Positions 48,946-60,813 of a stretch of DNA of 64,000 bases are shown here, piece by piece. The notes below the pieces were generated by a model. That model was not told where the DNA came from. It worked only from the letters and a program-made list of their open reading frames with translations, and made no database searches. A program made the translations under genes and the position numbers. The stretch lies in assembly GCA_950022655.1 (NCBI GenBank), contig OX465592.1, positions 6,356,044 through 6,420,043 of the forward strand, in the 5' to 3' direction. This stretch comes from Alentia gelatinosa. Lineage: Eukaryota; Annelida; Polychaeta; Phyllodocida; Polynoidae. Every line of letters begins with the position of its first letter. Positions within the stretch are counted from its first letter, which is position 1.

Positions 48946-50366
48946 TAATCACAAAGTATGGGCAGGAAAACATGGTTAACAGCAGCATAGATCCAATTAT
49001 ATGCGGCTGCATGCTTAAGTGGGATTCACATACCTCACAGAGTGTTTGTCTGAGACAAATCCTGCTGAAATTCTGTACTGGAAGGCCATCTCCTCGTCTG
49101 AATTATAGGGTTCCATTTTGTTGAGTCAAGCTATGGTCATTTTTGTGAGACAAATGGACCTGTTGGGACTATGTACCTGCCCTAGCCGATAGGAGGCCAG
49201 CAAGCATGATCACATGTTTGTTACACCCCTCAGCTACAGGGTACTTGAGTCCCAGGGTGATTGTTCAATGTGATTATGTCTGAGATTGTGTACCAGGTGT
49301 GTCCTCCCACGTGAATTAAATTCGCCAGTTTTCCTTGAGAGATAAAAGCCCATGAGAATTGTGTACAAACTGAGAATTGTTTGAGACTAGGGGAAAGGTG
49401 TGAAGTACTTCAGAAGCTTAGCTATCACGCGGCCGTCTAGTCTGATGCTTGATGCCTTTGATGCCAGACAGGGGAGAGGTATTTTGTTTCGGGTGTAGAT
49501 GGGGACTGATTATCACCACTAGTTATAAGATTGCGGAATTGATTAAGAAAGAAATGGATGAGTGTTTCGTCTGTGTTCTCATTCACCATCGAGTGTGTAC
49601 CGTGCAGGAATATTAACGAGGCGATAGCTGAGGGAATATTCTGATGCGCACCAAACGAGATGTTGAAGAGGGGCACGAATATGTTTCTGATTTGATCTTA
49701 GCCTGGAAATATTTATCAAAAGAAGTGAGTGATAATTGGGAAATGTCACTTTTCTTGCCTTGCTCACATGTGTAAATTAAGTGTTCCATGTAAAAAACAT
49801 CATATCCTGGGTTTTAGCATTATATCTTCCTGCTCTGGGATCGGTGTAGAGAGTCAAAGGAACCTTGGTAAAATATTGAAAGGCAGCTGAATTTCGTAAG
49901 AACAAAGAGCCAGAATACAGGTTTATTCCCCCGACCACCTAGTGACTGCTTCATGAACTAACAATGGCTCTGTCCCCTATACTCGTAAGCCTGTTGAGTA
50001 TGAGTTCCTAATGCTAAGCTGATGGACATTTATACCAGGCTAAGATGATAAAGAAGAAACCAACAAGTTTTGGTCAAAGTCGTCGTTCTCCACAAGTTTC
50101 CACCGACACACAAGATATAGCAAGATTTGGTCGTCTTGCTAAATCAGGCTAGCTTTGAACAATCGTGTGCCTATTTGTTGCGATGTTTCTTGAGGCGTCG
50201 CAGTGGTGGAGCACCAAAACATACACACGACATCGCGACACAACGGAGGTACGACATATCTTGACACTGTAAGATATTACAAAATATACCAAGATATATC
50301 ACGACAAATCCATCGTGTTGGTGGAATCAGCCCTTTACTTTGCCCCAGCAGTGACCCCCTCCCCAG
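48946..50366. other. Unannotated region with repeat fragments
   Basis: 49018-49140 is related to 43095-43330. 49680-49740 and 49985-50100 carry fragments of the TTAGCCTGG / AGGCTAAGAT dispersed family. No exon is supported. Confidence 0.4.
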
Positions 50367-50517
50367 GTCTACTGTCATCTCTCAACTACTACGACTACTC
50401 ACTGAGGTGGATGTGGATATACTGAGCCCTCCCGACAACTCCTCTGTATACATCCCCTGTGTTTGGAATCCACCAACTCTCCTGGCAGTGTGGACAAAGG
50501 ATCGGGGGTCTCATCTG
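50367..50517 (+). CDS. Candidate plus-strand exon of an unrecognised gene
   Basis: 151 bp bounded by a pyrimidine-rich acceptor (gaccccctccccAG|GTCT) and a consensus donor (CATCTG|GTAAGG). It holds one phase-completing base plus 50 open codons, including STVISQLLRLLTEVDVDILS and TLLAVWTKDRGSHL. No family was recognised and no partner exon was found. It may be real or fortuitous. Confidence 0.35.
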
Positions 50518-52010
50518 GTAAGGTTGGCGTTCCTCCAGGGTTATCTCCCGGAGCAGGGTTGGCTCAGAGTCAAGTACATGCTGTTGCCAGGTACAGACAC
50601 CCTCACTGTGATAACTCGGCTCCATTACCACGCCTCGCTGTTACTGGTTGAACATTAACCAAAGTCTTGTGCTTCTTTTAAGGCATATCTTACAATTCAC
50701 ACCTGGTTATTTTTTAATAACAGGAATTATCAGTCAAAACTAGTTCATTCTGATTCATTTTAATTCTAATGATCAAATTTGATATTTTGTCCAGTTTATC
50801 CAATTTTGATAGGTAATATAGACCAATTTACGTTTGTTCGATTTACATGGGAAATGTACTGAAAATATGGTTTTCTTCATTTTTCTCAAAAACAAGAACG
50901 GTGACCTATGATTTTTAAAACTTAAATGTGTTGTACTACACATCTACTATATTCTGTGAAAGTCTGAAGAAAATGGGGTTTACTATGTTATAAGTACCTT
51001 CTTAGAATTTCTAGATATTCTATTGTAAAATCATCATAATATTGATCTCTAAATCAAAAACTAGCACGGTGACCCCTCATTTTTAATTTAGATATGTGTT
51101 CTACGACACTTAGAAATCCTCATGTTCAAATTTTAGGGAAATGACATGGGTATTAACTTTCAGGACAAATTATCCGATATGCCTTTAAATAATTTCATAA
51201 TACAGTAAGTTGGAGGAAGGCACAACTCAAGACAAAGAAATAAAGTTGTAACATAATTCATATTTCTAAATCTTTAGAAGCAGCGTTTCAGATCTTGTGT
51301 GTGAAATGGGTGCTTGGTATTTGTTCTAAATCGTTGAAACATAATTCATGTGCCCTTTTTAAACCGGTTTCTGAAGTTTTTTTTCCGGTGATTACTTTTT
51401 TTTCCGGTATAAGATTACTTCCCCTGAATTCCTCTCAAATGGGAACTGGTTAAATTGTAGCATTTAAGACGGTGTTGTTATCCAACTCTATTCGGTGTGA
51501 AAGTTGTAGTTTATGTACGGTTGACATACTACCCTCAATGATGTTCCAGGCTTTTTAATGGGACAAATCCATGTGGTAAAATGCCAGGGGAGCTAAAAAA
51601 AAACAACAGTTGCTAACTACAGAAGAAGTTATGCGTGAAGGGAAAGGAAACCGCCTACGCAAGGTCGTACAAGAAGAAATGCTGCCGTGAGGATTTAACT
51701 CGGTTGGAAGGTTGCAAGGACAGTGCCAGAGATACAGACCATCGCCATTCTCCACGATATTACCTTCTTATCATTCAGCAAAGATCAAAGCGTTTATCAA
51801 GCATAGTTTGCCAACAGAGAGCCTGGAGATGCATCCAAGAAGGGCGCTCATCCACTCTACGATCACCAGGTGGGGTATAATGAAGCTACGAGATAGATGA
51901 ATGAGAAATGAGCAACCTGCCAAGTCCACAGGGACCGGTAAGATACCCCTATGGTGACAGGCCTGGAAAATGTGCAACCACGGTGAGGTGTAGGCAGGTG
52001 TGGGTGGTGA
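50518..52010. other. Unannotated AT-rich region
   Basis: No repeat, exon or RNA gene is recognisable to me in about 1.5 kb. Confidence 0.5.
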
Positions 52011-52550
52011 GCGGGGGAGGGGGAGGGAGGGGTGGGTGGAGGCGGGGGTGGGGGGTGTTAGGGAAGCGGTGGCGGGGAGGGGAAGGGTGTAAGAGGGTCG
52101 GGCGGGGAGGGGAAGAGGGGAAGGGGGAGGAGGGGAGGGGAAGGGAGGGGAGGGGAGGGAGAGGAGAGGAGTGTAAGGGAGAGGAGAGGAGGGGAGAGGA
52201 GGGGAGGGGAGGGGAAGGGAGGGGAGAGGAGATGAGGGGAGGGGAAGGGGAGGGGAGGAGAGGGAAAGCCAGGGCAGGGGAAGGAGAGGGAGGGACGGGG
52301 AGGGACGGGGAGGGGAGAGGCGGGAGGGAAGGGGAAGAGGAAGGAGGGGAGGGGATTTGAGGAGAGGGGAGGGGAGGAGAAGGGAGGAGAAAGGCGATGA
52401 CGGGAGGGGAGAGGAGGAGAGGGGGTTTGAAGGGAAGGGAAGGAAGGGGAGGAGAGGGGAGGAGGGGAGGGTATTTGAGGGGATCTGGAGGGAGGGGCTA
52501 GGAGGGGAGGGGAATTGAGTGGAGGGGAGTGCGGCGGGGGCGGGGGCGGG
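52011..52550. repeat. Purine-only, G-rich GGGGAGAGGA-type tract
   Basis: About 540 bp of almost pure G/A on the plus strand, built from GGGGAGG, GGGAAGG and GGAGAGGA units. It is long enough for many G-quadruplexes or a triplex. The long Pro/Ser-rich minus-strand ORF across it is an artefact of the repeat. Confidence 0.92.
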
Positions 52551-53077
52551 GAGGGGCGGCCACCACATGGCTGTAGGCGACAGTCTCAGTGTCTCCCTCA
52601 AGACGAATGATATAATCATACTATCACTGCGGTATTCGCCGTAAGTGCGGTATCCGCCATTGACCCCTCTGCCACTCACCTCCCGCCTGCCGTCTATGTC
52701 TCCTGCTCAGGTTGTTTGGTCTTTTTATCTCCAAGTTGTTTCCTCATTTAGCATTTAGATTGCTTTTCTCTTGCCCCCCATGTGATATCCCGACGTTTTC
52801 TAAATGATCGGTGTCTACAGCTATAGCCCTGTTCATCTGCTAGGTAGACTAGGAAACGAGGCCATCTATAAAGTAAGTACGTAGAATTTCCGATCACCCC
52901 CTCCCCTCCATTATCCATCTTATTGAATATCAAGATGATATGATATTCTCTCATTAGAATATCAAAGACGGGATGTACATTTAATTAGTCAGCCTATAGG
53001 GAGAATACCTGCTATGCTGAGGTTGGCTTCTATACCTCTTTACAATAAAATAATTATATATTTTAATTAACTATTTT
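52551..53077. other. Unannotated region with a MITE end
   Basis: 52860-52885 matches one end of the 14568-14727 element. Nothing else recognised. Confidence 0.45.
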
Positions 53078-53350
53078 TTTCCATAGGCTTAACATTAGGA
53101 ACTCCACAGTCGTGAAGGTAGTGCACCCAATACTCAATGGCTAATTGGGTGGGTTATTTTATTGACTAATGGCGTCCATGATCATGTATACGAGTGAGAT
53201 AAAATCAGAAACCCGCTTGATAAAAATAACTTGGTCCGCACTGCACCTTGTTTGACCGCGGAGTAATTAACTCAGCTTCGCTCCATGAATTACTCTACGG
53301 TCAAACTCAGTGGAGATTGACCAAGTTATTTTCATCTCACAAGTTTCCTT
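53078..53350. mobile_element. Dispersed hairpin repeat, copy b
   Basis: Close to 34065-34372: GGCTTAACATTAGGAACTC, GTGAAGGTAGTGCACCCAAT, AAAATAACTTGGTCCGCACT and a GAGTAATTAACTC hairpin. Confidence 0.75.
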
Positions 53351-54809
53351 CTAATTCCCCAAATCTTATAAGCCTCCTCCCCCTTTGCATCCAGACAATA
53401 CGGATGGCCCTAAAGGGTCCACGTTCTCCAATACTATCCACACATACATCTCATTCTGTTACACAACCAATGTTTTCAAATGTAACATTCATGGAAGAAC
53501 TGCCTATGGCAGAATGAATAAAATTTATCAAAAAAACCAAAACAGCATCTTACTGCATTTACAATGTCTATGCAGTCTCTGGCCTGATGTTTTATCAGCA
53601 AAGTAGACAGCGGCTCTTAAGAGATAAATGCTATTGTATTATTTCCCCCGTTTTTCGTATTTGTTATCGTCTAAGACGACAACATGGTGATATAAATCCA
53701 TAATTGCCTATTTCGTGAGAGGAATCCGTGATGCTGGTGTAGGCATAGTAAGACAGTTAACGGGGGATTGGATATGGGTCGGTGTGTCTATGTTTGAAAC
53801 GGGTTAGAGCATGCTTGCGCACGGCATTGCCTGTCTGCAGAAACCAGAGCATTACCACTGTCCCGCCACCCATAGACTTCTTCAAATACTCTGATATCAT
53901 TCCTGCCAATCTAGTTTAGATCATATAATATGCCCCCTCCTTTTCCCCACCAGACATGCAGGAAAACCACGTGTAATATACGAAGACATGGTTAGTGTGA
54001 CTGAATGGAATCTGTACCGAGTTCTTTTGTTCGGGAATATTCACCGAGTTTGAAGAACGAGGGGAATATTTCTGACCAAAACAACAAGGAAATATGTACT
54101 TCAATCACAATGCTATGTCTCCCTATTATTATTTGCCTGGAAAACATTAAAAAACGCCATTTTACAACTAACTAAATAGGAGAATGACAGAATGACAGTG
54201 GTAATGTGGTACGTAGGGACGTATCAATCTGTACTACCGGTAAAAGTAAAAATACCTTTGCACATAGGCATATGATGAATAGAAGGAGATGAAAATAAAT
54301 TGGTCCGTAATCCACCGAGTTTGACCGTGGAGTAATTCACGAGTGAATTACGTAGCGGTCAAACGAGATATTCATGTAGGGACATATACCGACCCTATCT
54401 TCTTATGACAGTTAAGGCAGAAGACTTCATTGTACCAAATATTGACCTCTCCTCTTAACATTGCATCCTGAGTTGTTTTCTTAACCAGAGTTCTACATTT
54501 GTTACCACTAGCACTTCATAACCATTCACCACTTGCTATGTGGGGTATCTCCAATACTTTTTGGTACACTTTCATGTCGCATGCCTGTAAACATTTACCT
54601 GAAGGTCCACTATATAAAGTAGCACACAGTAATAGTTTTCGCGGAAAAAAACCATTGATAGTTTTCCCATTATCCTCTTAATTGGTTTATTCACGAAAGG
54701 AAGAGCTTGCGGTAGGATTTCTTCTTTGTTGTGCGCCGCGTGTCTAAGATCCACCTGTGGGTGTTGAGTGGTGGGCGCTTTCACATGGTGACACAGCATA
54801 GGAACATAG
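53351..54809. other. Unannotated region
   Basis: 54290-54375 holds the hairpin end of the dispersed repeat (TTTGACCGTGGAGTAATTCAC and inverse). No exon is supported. Confidence 0.4.
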
Positions 54810-55025
54810 AGGGTAAACTTGCTCAAGTCTTTGATTATGAACATTCATTGAATGATTAAACACAATCAGAATAAAGTTCATCATAGCATGTATCCTTCTC
54901 TGATTGGCTCATGAATCAAAACTTGCTCAAGTCTTTGATTATGAACATTCATTGAATGATTAAACACAATCAGAATAAAGTTCATCATAGTATGTATCCT
55001 TCTCTGACTGGTCAATGAATCAAAG
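54810..55025. repeat. Two direct copies of a ~104-bp block
   Basis: AACTTGCTCAAGTCTTTGAT .. CAATCAGAATAAAGTTCATC .. occurs at 54815 and again at 54919. A single inverted copy lies at 39035-39140. Confidence 0.85.
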
Positions 55026-55156
55026 ACTTGTCCACTATTAAATCTCCTGTTTATGGCTCCAAGATACTCCCTGTAACCCAATACCTCCTCCTCCCCCTCC
55101 CCCTCCCCCTCCTCTAGTTCCCTGGCCACCTGTGTTGTCATAGCAATAAATTTCAC

Positions 55157-55310
55157 CTGCTCCTGACTGTGACCCGTTTGAGATAAGAGGGAGAGGGTAT
55201 CAATCTCACAGCAGATATCCTGACCAGTAGCCAAGATGTCTGTATGAAGAGTGTTGGGAATACTGGAGCTAAACCACGCAAGAAATCCGACACCATTACC
55301 GACTGTACCA
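55157..55310 (-). CDS. Candidate minus-strand exon beside the 46-bp minisatellite
   Basis: An open frame with non-repetitive, plausible protein sequence (GVGFLAWFSSSIPNTLHTD, ICCEIDTLSLLSQTGHSQEQ) ending at a donor GAGCAG|GTGAAA. If unspliced the frame stays open further through an acidic Glu/Gly run. The right border is unclear because the frame runs into the minisatellite. No family recognised. Confidence 0.3.
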
Positions 55311-55790
55311 GTCCCTGTATCCCAGCGAGGAGGGTAGCTATAGGATGCAGGGACTGGAGCCAGTCCCAGCGAGGAGGGTAGCCATAGGATGCAGGGACTG
55401 GAGCCAGTATCCCAGCGAGGAGGGTAGCCATAGGATGCAGGGACTGGAGCCAGTATCCCAGCGAGGAGGGTAGCCATAGGATGCAGGGGCTGGAGCCAGT
55501 ATCCCAGCGAGGAGGGTAGCCATAGGATGCAGGGACTGGAGCCAGTATCCCAGCGAGGAGGGTTGCCATAGGATGCAGGGGCTGGAGCCAGTATCCCAGC
55601 GAGGAGGGTAGCCATAGGATGCAGGGAATGGAGCCTGTATCCCAGCGAGGAGGGTAGCCATAGGATGCAGGGACTGGAGCCAGCCTACCTGTATCCAAGC
55701 GAGGAGGGTAGACATAGGATGCAGGGACTGGAGCCAGTATCCCAGCGAGGAGGGTAGCCATAGGATGCAGGGACTGGAGCCAGTCTACAT
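55311..55790. repeat. 46-bp minisatellite, about 10 copies
   Basis: Units CCCAGCGAGGAGGGTAGCCA + TAGGATGCAGGGACTGGAGC, 46-bp period. Because 46 is not a multiple of 3, all three minus-strand frames stay open. The long ORFs here are repeat artefacts. Confidence 0.93.
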
Positions 55791-57711
55791 GGAGGGCAAC
55801 GCCCACGCCCCTACCAAATCCCTCCTCAGGAATCCCACCCCCACATCTCCCACACAGAGTGTCCAGGTAATCACACACCACACAGTGGTATGCCCGGCAT
55901 TTCTTGTTAGCCAGACAAGGGTCCGCGATTTATTTATTTTCTTTTAAAAAACAAGGTCTCTTTAAATGTCACCCTCCACCCCCGGCAGACGTGTCATTAT
56001 AGGAGTAGGTCAGACATCCCATTGTGGATCTAGGTGGAGTAGCCGGCCAGACAGAGATAATGAGGGGAAGGGGCATCAGTTGTTTCCGATGGAAGGTGCA
56101 TGATTGAAACCAATAAACTGAAGAACACAAACTTGAGAAGGCAGAAGTTAGATTTCTCTAGGACCATAGAAGGACAGTGGGAAAACTGACTTGGCGTTTA
56201 ATTTGATTATTGTTATGAATTCAAGGATCGGGAAATACTTGCCATGACAACGTTAGGTGTTAGGAGGGGTGTATTTTCTTGACCGTGAGTGAGTAGCAAT
56301 AATCAGATTAAATGCCTGTTCGGTTGTTTCTTTGTTATAATGCCTCAAAAGTTTTAGATTAATAAAAAATTACCTGTAATTGAAATATAAAGTATAATTT
56401 TAGCACAGTAGTGCATACATGATTTTCACGATATAGGGAGCAGAGATCGGTAAGTATAAGGACAATCTACAGGTGTGTGGTAAGCCTAATTCCTATATAC
56501 CTATGGCCGAACACGCTACGGGAGGTGGAATAACTTACGTTTAGTACCCAAGACTGACATTTACTACCCAAGGCTGATGTTTAGACCAATCAGATTGTCT
56601 CTTACAAAATTCAGATGAAAACTGCAGTGGGGAGAAAACATAGAGTGTCAAGTTACTCAATAAGGTTGGATCTGGCTTCGCGTTTGATGACGGGTGGGCA
56701 AATAATGCTAATTATCATTACTAAGCAAAATTTGAAGGTATATAGGAATAGGGAAACCAAGTTTCCGGAGAGAGAAAGTCAAAATTACTCGGTAATACTC
56801 AGAAAAATTACTACCCGAAGCCAAGGCCTTGGGCAGTAATTTTTCCGAGCCATACCTCATAAATTTGACTTTCTCTCACCGGAACATAGTTTCCATCTAT
56901 TCCTTATTCCCTCGCTCGACTCCTCCCAATGCCTCATGTCCCATGCCGGTGAGGAGGTGGAGTATTTGGTGAAGGCAACAGGTAAGGGACACGCCTGAGG
57001 AGGTAGAAGGAGCTGTCACTACTGTTCAGGCACTAGACGGTCCGCAGAAACAAGCTCCTTCAGATGCCTAAACTGTGGACACAAGCGCTCATCGGAGTCA
57101 TCACCATGCCAGCCAACCTGGTGGCCGCTCCCTGCACTACCACTGACACGCAACCAAAATGGCGGATTTCTAGATAAACACCATGTTCTGCCATTCCATG
57201 TTATCATTCACCATCCCATACCTCCCCCACTGCCACCAGACCCCAGACATGGGATCGCTGCAGCTCTCTGGGGTAATATTTGTTTAGGATATGATTCTCG
57301 AGGAATGTGGTATGTCTTTTTTCGCCTTGATTATGCCGGTATCAGCAATGGATGCTTCTAGAGTACTTGGCCGTGACCTGGGACCCGATGAAAAGTCGGG
57401 GAAGAATGCCGATGGCCGACTTTAAAACCAATAAGACATGCCCTCTGACATAGAACCAGGTACTTCTTTTAGTGAGCACACAAAAAGAGGAGAAAAAGAA
57501 ACCACCTCTTTTGACTGTCAGAGTGTTCTAGATTTACTTTGACGGGAAGTTTAACAGAAAACACCAAGTCTTAAAATTGCCTTCATAATTCACCCCTCAA
57601 CTTCCTACCCAGCTGGTGGTGCAGATGCTACAGGCTTACTGCCCAATTATCTGTACCCAAAACTACCCATGATAAGAAGAAGACATCTTTATAAATGGAC
57701 AGGTATATCAT
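55791..57711. other. Unannotated region with a foldback
   Basis: 56746-56908 is a foldback (CCGGAGAGAGAAAGTCAAA versus TTTGACTTTCTCTCACCGG). A minus-strand open stretch at 57019-57150 looks protein-like but lacks a convincing acceptor. No gene is called. Confidence 0.4.
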
Positions 57712-58190
57712 CTCACCCAGGTATTTCTCTCCATAGGCTTAACGTTTGGAACTGATACCCCACAGCCGTGAAGGTAGTGTACCCAATACTCAATGGCTAA
57801 TTGGGTGCGTATGTTTTTATTGATTAATAATGTTTCTGATCATGAATACAGGGGGAGATAAAATCAGAGACCCAATAGATGAAAATAACTTGTTAATTCT
57901 ACCCAACCATTGCTACCAGGGATACATATGTTACATATAGCTATTGTGTTATGGAGGCAGCCATCTTGCCCCCCCCCTCCCCCGATGCTATCCAAAACAC
58001 CAGGTGGCGGGTCCAGTTATCAATGGATTTTAAGAAAATATCTTTTTGGGTTTGCCATAAAAAGGTCTGAGCCTTGTCTCACAAGTAGGCCTATCTGTAG
58101 ATTATGACAGCAGAAAATTATGGTTGTCCCCAGACTACAGTGGCGCTAATTTTTTGGCGGATGATGGTGGAACTAGTAATCCCTCTGTGC
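57712..58190. mobile_element. Two adjoining dispersed repeats
   Basis: 57712-57905 is a partial copy of the 34065/53078 family. 57925-58190 is an inverted copy of the 5820-6190 element (ACACCAGGTGGCGGG, GCCATAAAAAGG, and TCCCTCTGTGCCATAT at its end). Confidence 0.6.
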
Positions 58191-58683
58191 CATATAGCTT
58201 ACAATGCAAACGTCAATGATCAGCATACATAGGATCTCATTCACACCCACTACAATGACCAGGATTTGGTTTGTATAAAGCTATACCACTTAAGCCTATG
58301 CGATAGGGCTCCTAAAGGTCCCCGTATACGCGCTTACTGCTGGGGATTTGGTATTTAGGTGATAATCCTCATACACCTGACTCCTGGGTCGATGAGGTCA
58401 CGCTATGGGCCAATATCCGAGATAAAGGGCGCTCTGACACGTCCCTCAAGGTCAACAATGGACGGGTCGCGTGGCCAATCGTCCTGCCAACACTAAAGAG
58501 GGTAATTCCCCCATTTACAGGGGGTGCACACACTGCCCATTCACCCCATCACTGTCCCCACCTATGGGATAAACGCTCTGGATACAATGTGTTTGGCGAG
58601 TCAATAGGAATGCGTGTAGGTAGATTTGTACTTGGTTTGGGAGAGACTACAATACTGTACTGGGTGCACCCCTCTCATAAGAT
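58191..58683. other. Unannotated region
   Basis: Nothing recognisable apart from the outer flank of the large hairpin. Confidence 0.45.
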
Positions 58684-58893
58684 CTCACACTCTCGAAGTG
58701 GTATTCTGTACTCTCACTATGCTCTATAGGAGAAGAATTCTTAACGAACTAGGCTTAGAGCATCGAGAATCCACTGCCCTTACTCCTGTGCTAGAGACAC
58801 ACATCAGTGGATTCTCAAGGCTCTAAGCCTAGTTCGTTAAGAATTCTTCTCCCATAGAGCGTAGTGAGAACCGTGTACACTTAGAGAGTGTGA
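58684..58893. mobile_element. Large near-perfect hairpin, arms about 90 bp
   Basis: Left arm 58684-58775 and right arm 58805-58893 are inverted copies (shared AGAAGAATTCTTAACGAACT and CTCACACTCTC) around a loop of about 30 bp. Weaker similarity may extend outward. Likely a foldback transposon or MITE. Confidence 0.85.
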
Positions 58894-58977
58894 GACTACA
58901 ATGCTGTACTAACTGGACGCCCTCGTACTCTTGAACCCCACCTCGGGATTCATTAGAGCGTGCTTGCACACTATATA

Positions 58978-59255
58978 CATCGCCTAGAGGTTAGAGTTTT
59001 CACTACCATGGAAATTTAGACTTACCGATATGGCTCTGATACAAAAAAAGGTAAAAATCGGTGACTAATCGGGAAAGTTCACATCGTAAACAAATGTCTA
59101 GACAAGCCACTTTGCCACCATTTTGTCATCTCAGAGAGGTGATTAACTGCCCCGATGAGAGGTGGTCCCCTCTGACACGCTTTAGATCTTTTATCGGGAG
59201 GTGCATCGTAGAGCATATCGGAGCGTATCAGGATTTCAGTAGACTCCGGCCCTTA
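58978..59255. mobile_element. Diverged relative of the 48664-48945 MITE
   Basis: Shares GGAAATTTAGACTTACCGAT and CGGGAGGTGCATCGTAGAGC. The termini have decayed. Confidence 0.6.
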
Positions 59256-59455
59256 ATATGTTTATTTCTTTCATACTAAACACTGGTCAGCTGCATGGAG
59301 TTGTCCCTATACCTTCACTGCCATATAAGGAATAGAAAAAGCATGGAATGACCCAGCAGCCAATGACTGCATTCAGAGCAAACCACGACCTTCACCCTGA
59401 CCTCCTTATATAGTGTTGATAGCGCCTTGGGACGGTTCTACAGTCTGTAGTTGAC

Positions 59456-59609
59456 CTGAATTTCCTGGGCCAAAACCACCCTTTCATATGTGGCAAGAAG
59501 GGCAACAATGATGTCAGTAAGGCAATTGATGGAAGCTTGGTCAGTGGGTAGACAAAGATGCATTTGTAGTGTGTGTGAATTTGGGTGAGGTGGAGGATGA
59601 GGAGGAATA
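59456..59609 (-). CDS. Candidate minus-strand exon, helix-rich protein
   Basis: 154 bp with a strong acceptor (cctcaccccctcacAG|TATT) and a donor (GAAATTCAG|GTCAAC). After one base completing a codon it has 51 open codons: a Pro/His-rich start, then INCLTDIIVALLATYERVVL and AQEIQ, which looks like an amphipathic alpha-helix of the kind found in HEAT/ARM repeats. A near-identical fragment of about 48 bp recurs at 59885-59933. No family is identified. Confidence 0.42.
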
Positions 59610-60332
59610 CTGTGAGGGGGTGAGGATAGCTGCACTCCACTAACACATGGTATATGTATGATCCAAGCTATGTCAACCGTCAACCCCTATAGGCCATGGA
59701 CTAGGGACTATGGTGGGATCCAGATCCAAATAGTGTTTCCCTAAAAAATCGTCTGCATATCTAATTAGTTCAAGTAGGCATTTGTTTGTAAAAATTAAGT
59801 AAAGGAAAAACATTCTCTGAAATTACAATATAGAAATATTGCATCATTTCCAATCAAGCCTTTCTTCTCCATTTTCTGCCTAACACCCTTTCATATATGG
59901 CAAGAAGGGCAACAATGATGTCAGTAAGGCAATCTGGCAGATATCACAAAAAGGGGATTTTTGCTACTTTTTATATTTTTATAACAAAACAGTACATTTT
60001 GACTTCTACCATGAGTACAGCAAAAGTTAAGGTATTATTATAACAGAAATCTCTACTAGAACAGACTGGATTTTAATTTTGCGTCCGAATAGAATTCTAT
60101 GGAATCATCACTTATATTCGAGAAGACAAACATTCTGCCTAACTTAAATATGATTTCTGAGAAAATACATCAAAAATAAAAACAGGTGAATTATCTCAAT
60201 GAACTCAAAATATATATATGTAAATAGAGCCCATACTCCCTGGTTTAATATGGTACCTTTTGCAAATCTGTATCTTTCCTACAGCCTAAGTTATGAGAAT
60301 TTTTGTATATCAAATAAAGAAATTACTAGTTT
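59610..60332. other. Unannotated region with a partial exon copy
   Basis: 59885-59933 duplicates the part of the preceding candidate exon that encodes NCLTDIIVALLA.YERV. The rest is AT-rich. Confidence 0.5.
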
Positions 60333-60461
60333 TCAGTCCCCAATATGGTTGCGAGGCCTATAGAGCTCTCTGAGGCACAGCAGCAGGTCGTAACAGAGGA
60401 ATGCAGGTTGGGTGCACACAGACAGTCCATCTGTCATGCACGGTACGACGTGCTCAAACAT
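60333..60461 (-). CDS. Candidate minus-strand coding segment
   Basis: Open frame from ATG (60459-60461) to TGA (60333-60335), possibly extended upstream to about 60482. It encodes MFEHVVPCMTDGLSVC and LCYDLLLCLRELYRP. The composition is protein-like and helical. It could be a terminal exon of the same unknown gene as 59456-59609 or a separate piece. Splice support is weak. Confidence 0.28.
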   Translation of the reverse strand: MFEHVVPCMTDGLSVCTQPAFLCYDLLLCLRELYRPRNHIGD

Positions 60462-60760
60462 GCCTCTTTGTGCAAGTTTGTGTGCTATCATCATTCATGG
60501 CACTGAGCAAGGCGTACCATCCATGTTTCCGTATTCTCCAGGTTGCCACCTTACCTGCCTTCCCACCACTTAAAACCCCCCAACTCCCAAACCCCCTGAG
60601 AATAACCCTACACCCACTCACCTTCCTATATAACCCCGTAAGCCCCATACCACCTTATTACATATCTAGTCACGTGGCTCTAGGCTCCCTTCCTTGATGC
60701 GTAGCCATCTTTGATGTTTGCCCCAGCCCTGTGACCAAACACCCCCCACACCCTCTGTAC

Positions 60761-60813
60761 CTCTAACAGGAGCGATTTCAGAAGAAGGGCACCAGTCAGG
60801 CAGACAGTCTGGT
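60761..60813 (-). CDS. Candidate short minus-strand exon
   Basis: 53 bp, ctacatcaAG|ACCAG to TTAGAG|GTACAG, encoding DQTVCLTGALLLKSLLLE. Short and unproven. It is listed because it lies in line with the other minus-strand candidates. Confidence 0.22.

Noticed and set aside
51771..52679. 302-codon Pro/Ser-rich minus-strand ORF and its Gly/Arg-rich plus-strand mirror
   Set aside because: It lies across the purine-only tract. Open frames are expected from a sequence lacking pyrimidines, and there is no homology-like pattern.
55153..55881. 242-codon minus-strand ORF with repeated LHPMATLLAGI
   Set aside because: The repeat is the 46-bp minisatellite, read in all three frames in turn. Only the non-repetitive part at 55157-55310 is kept as a weak exon candidate.
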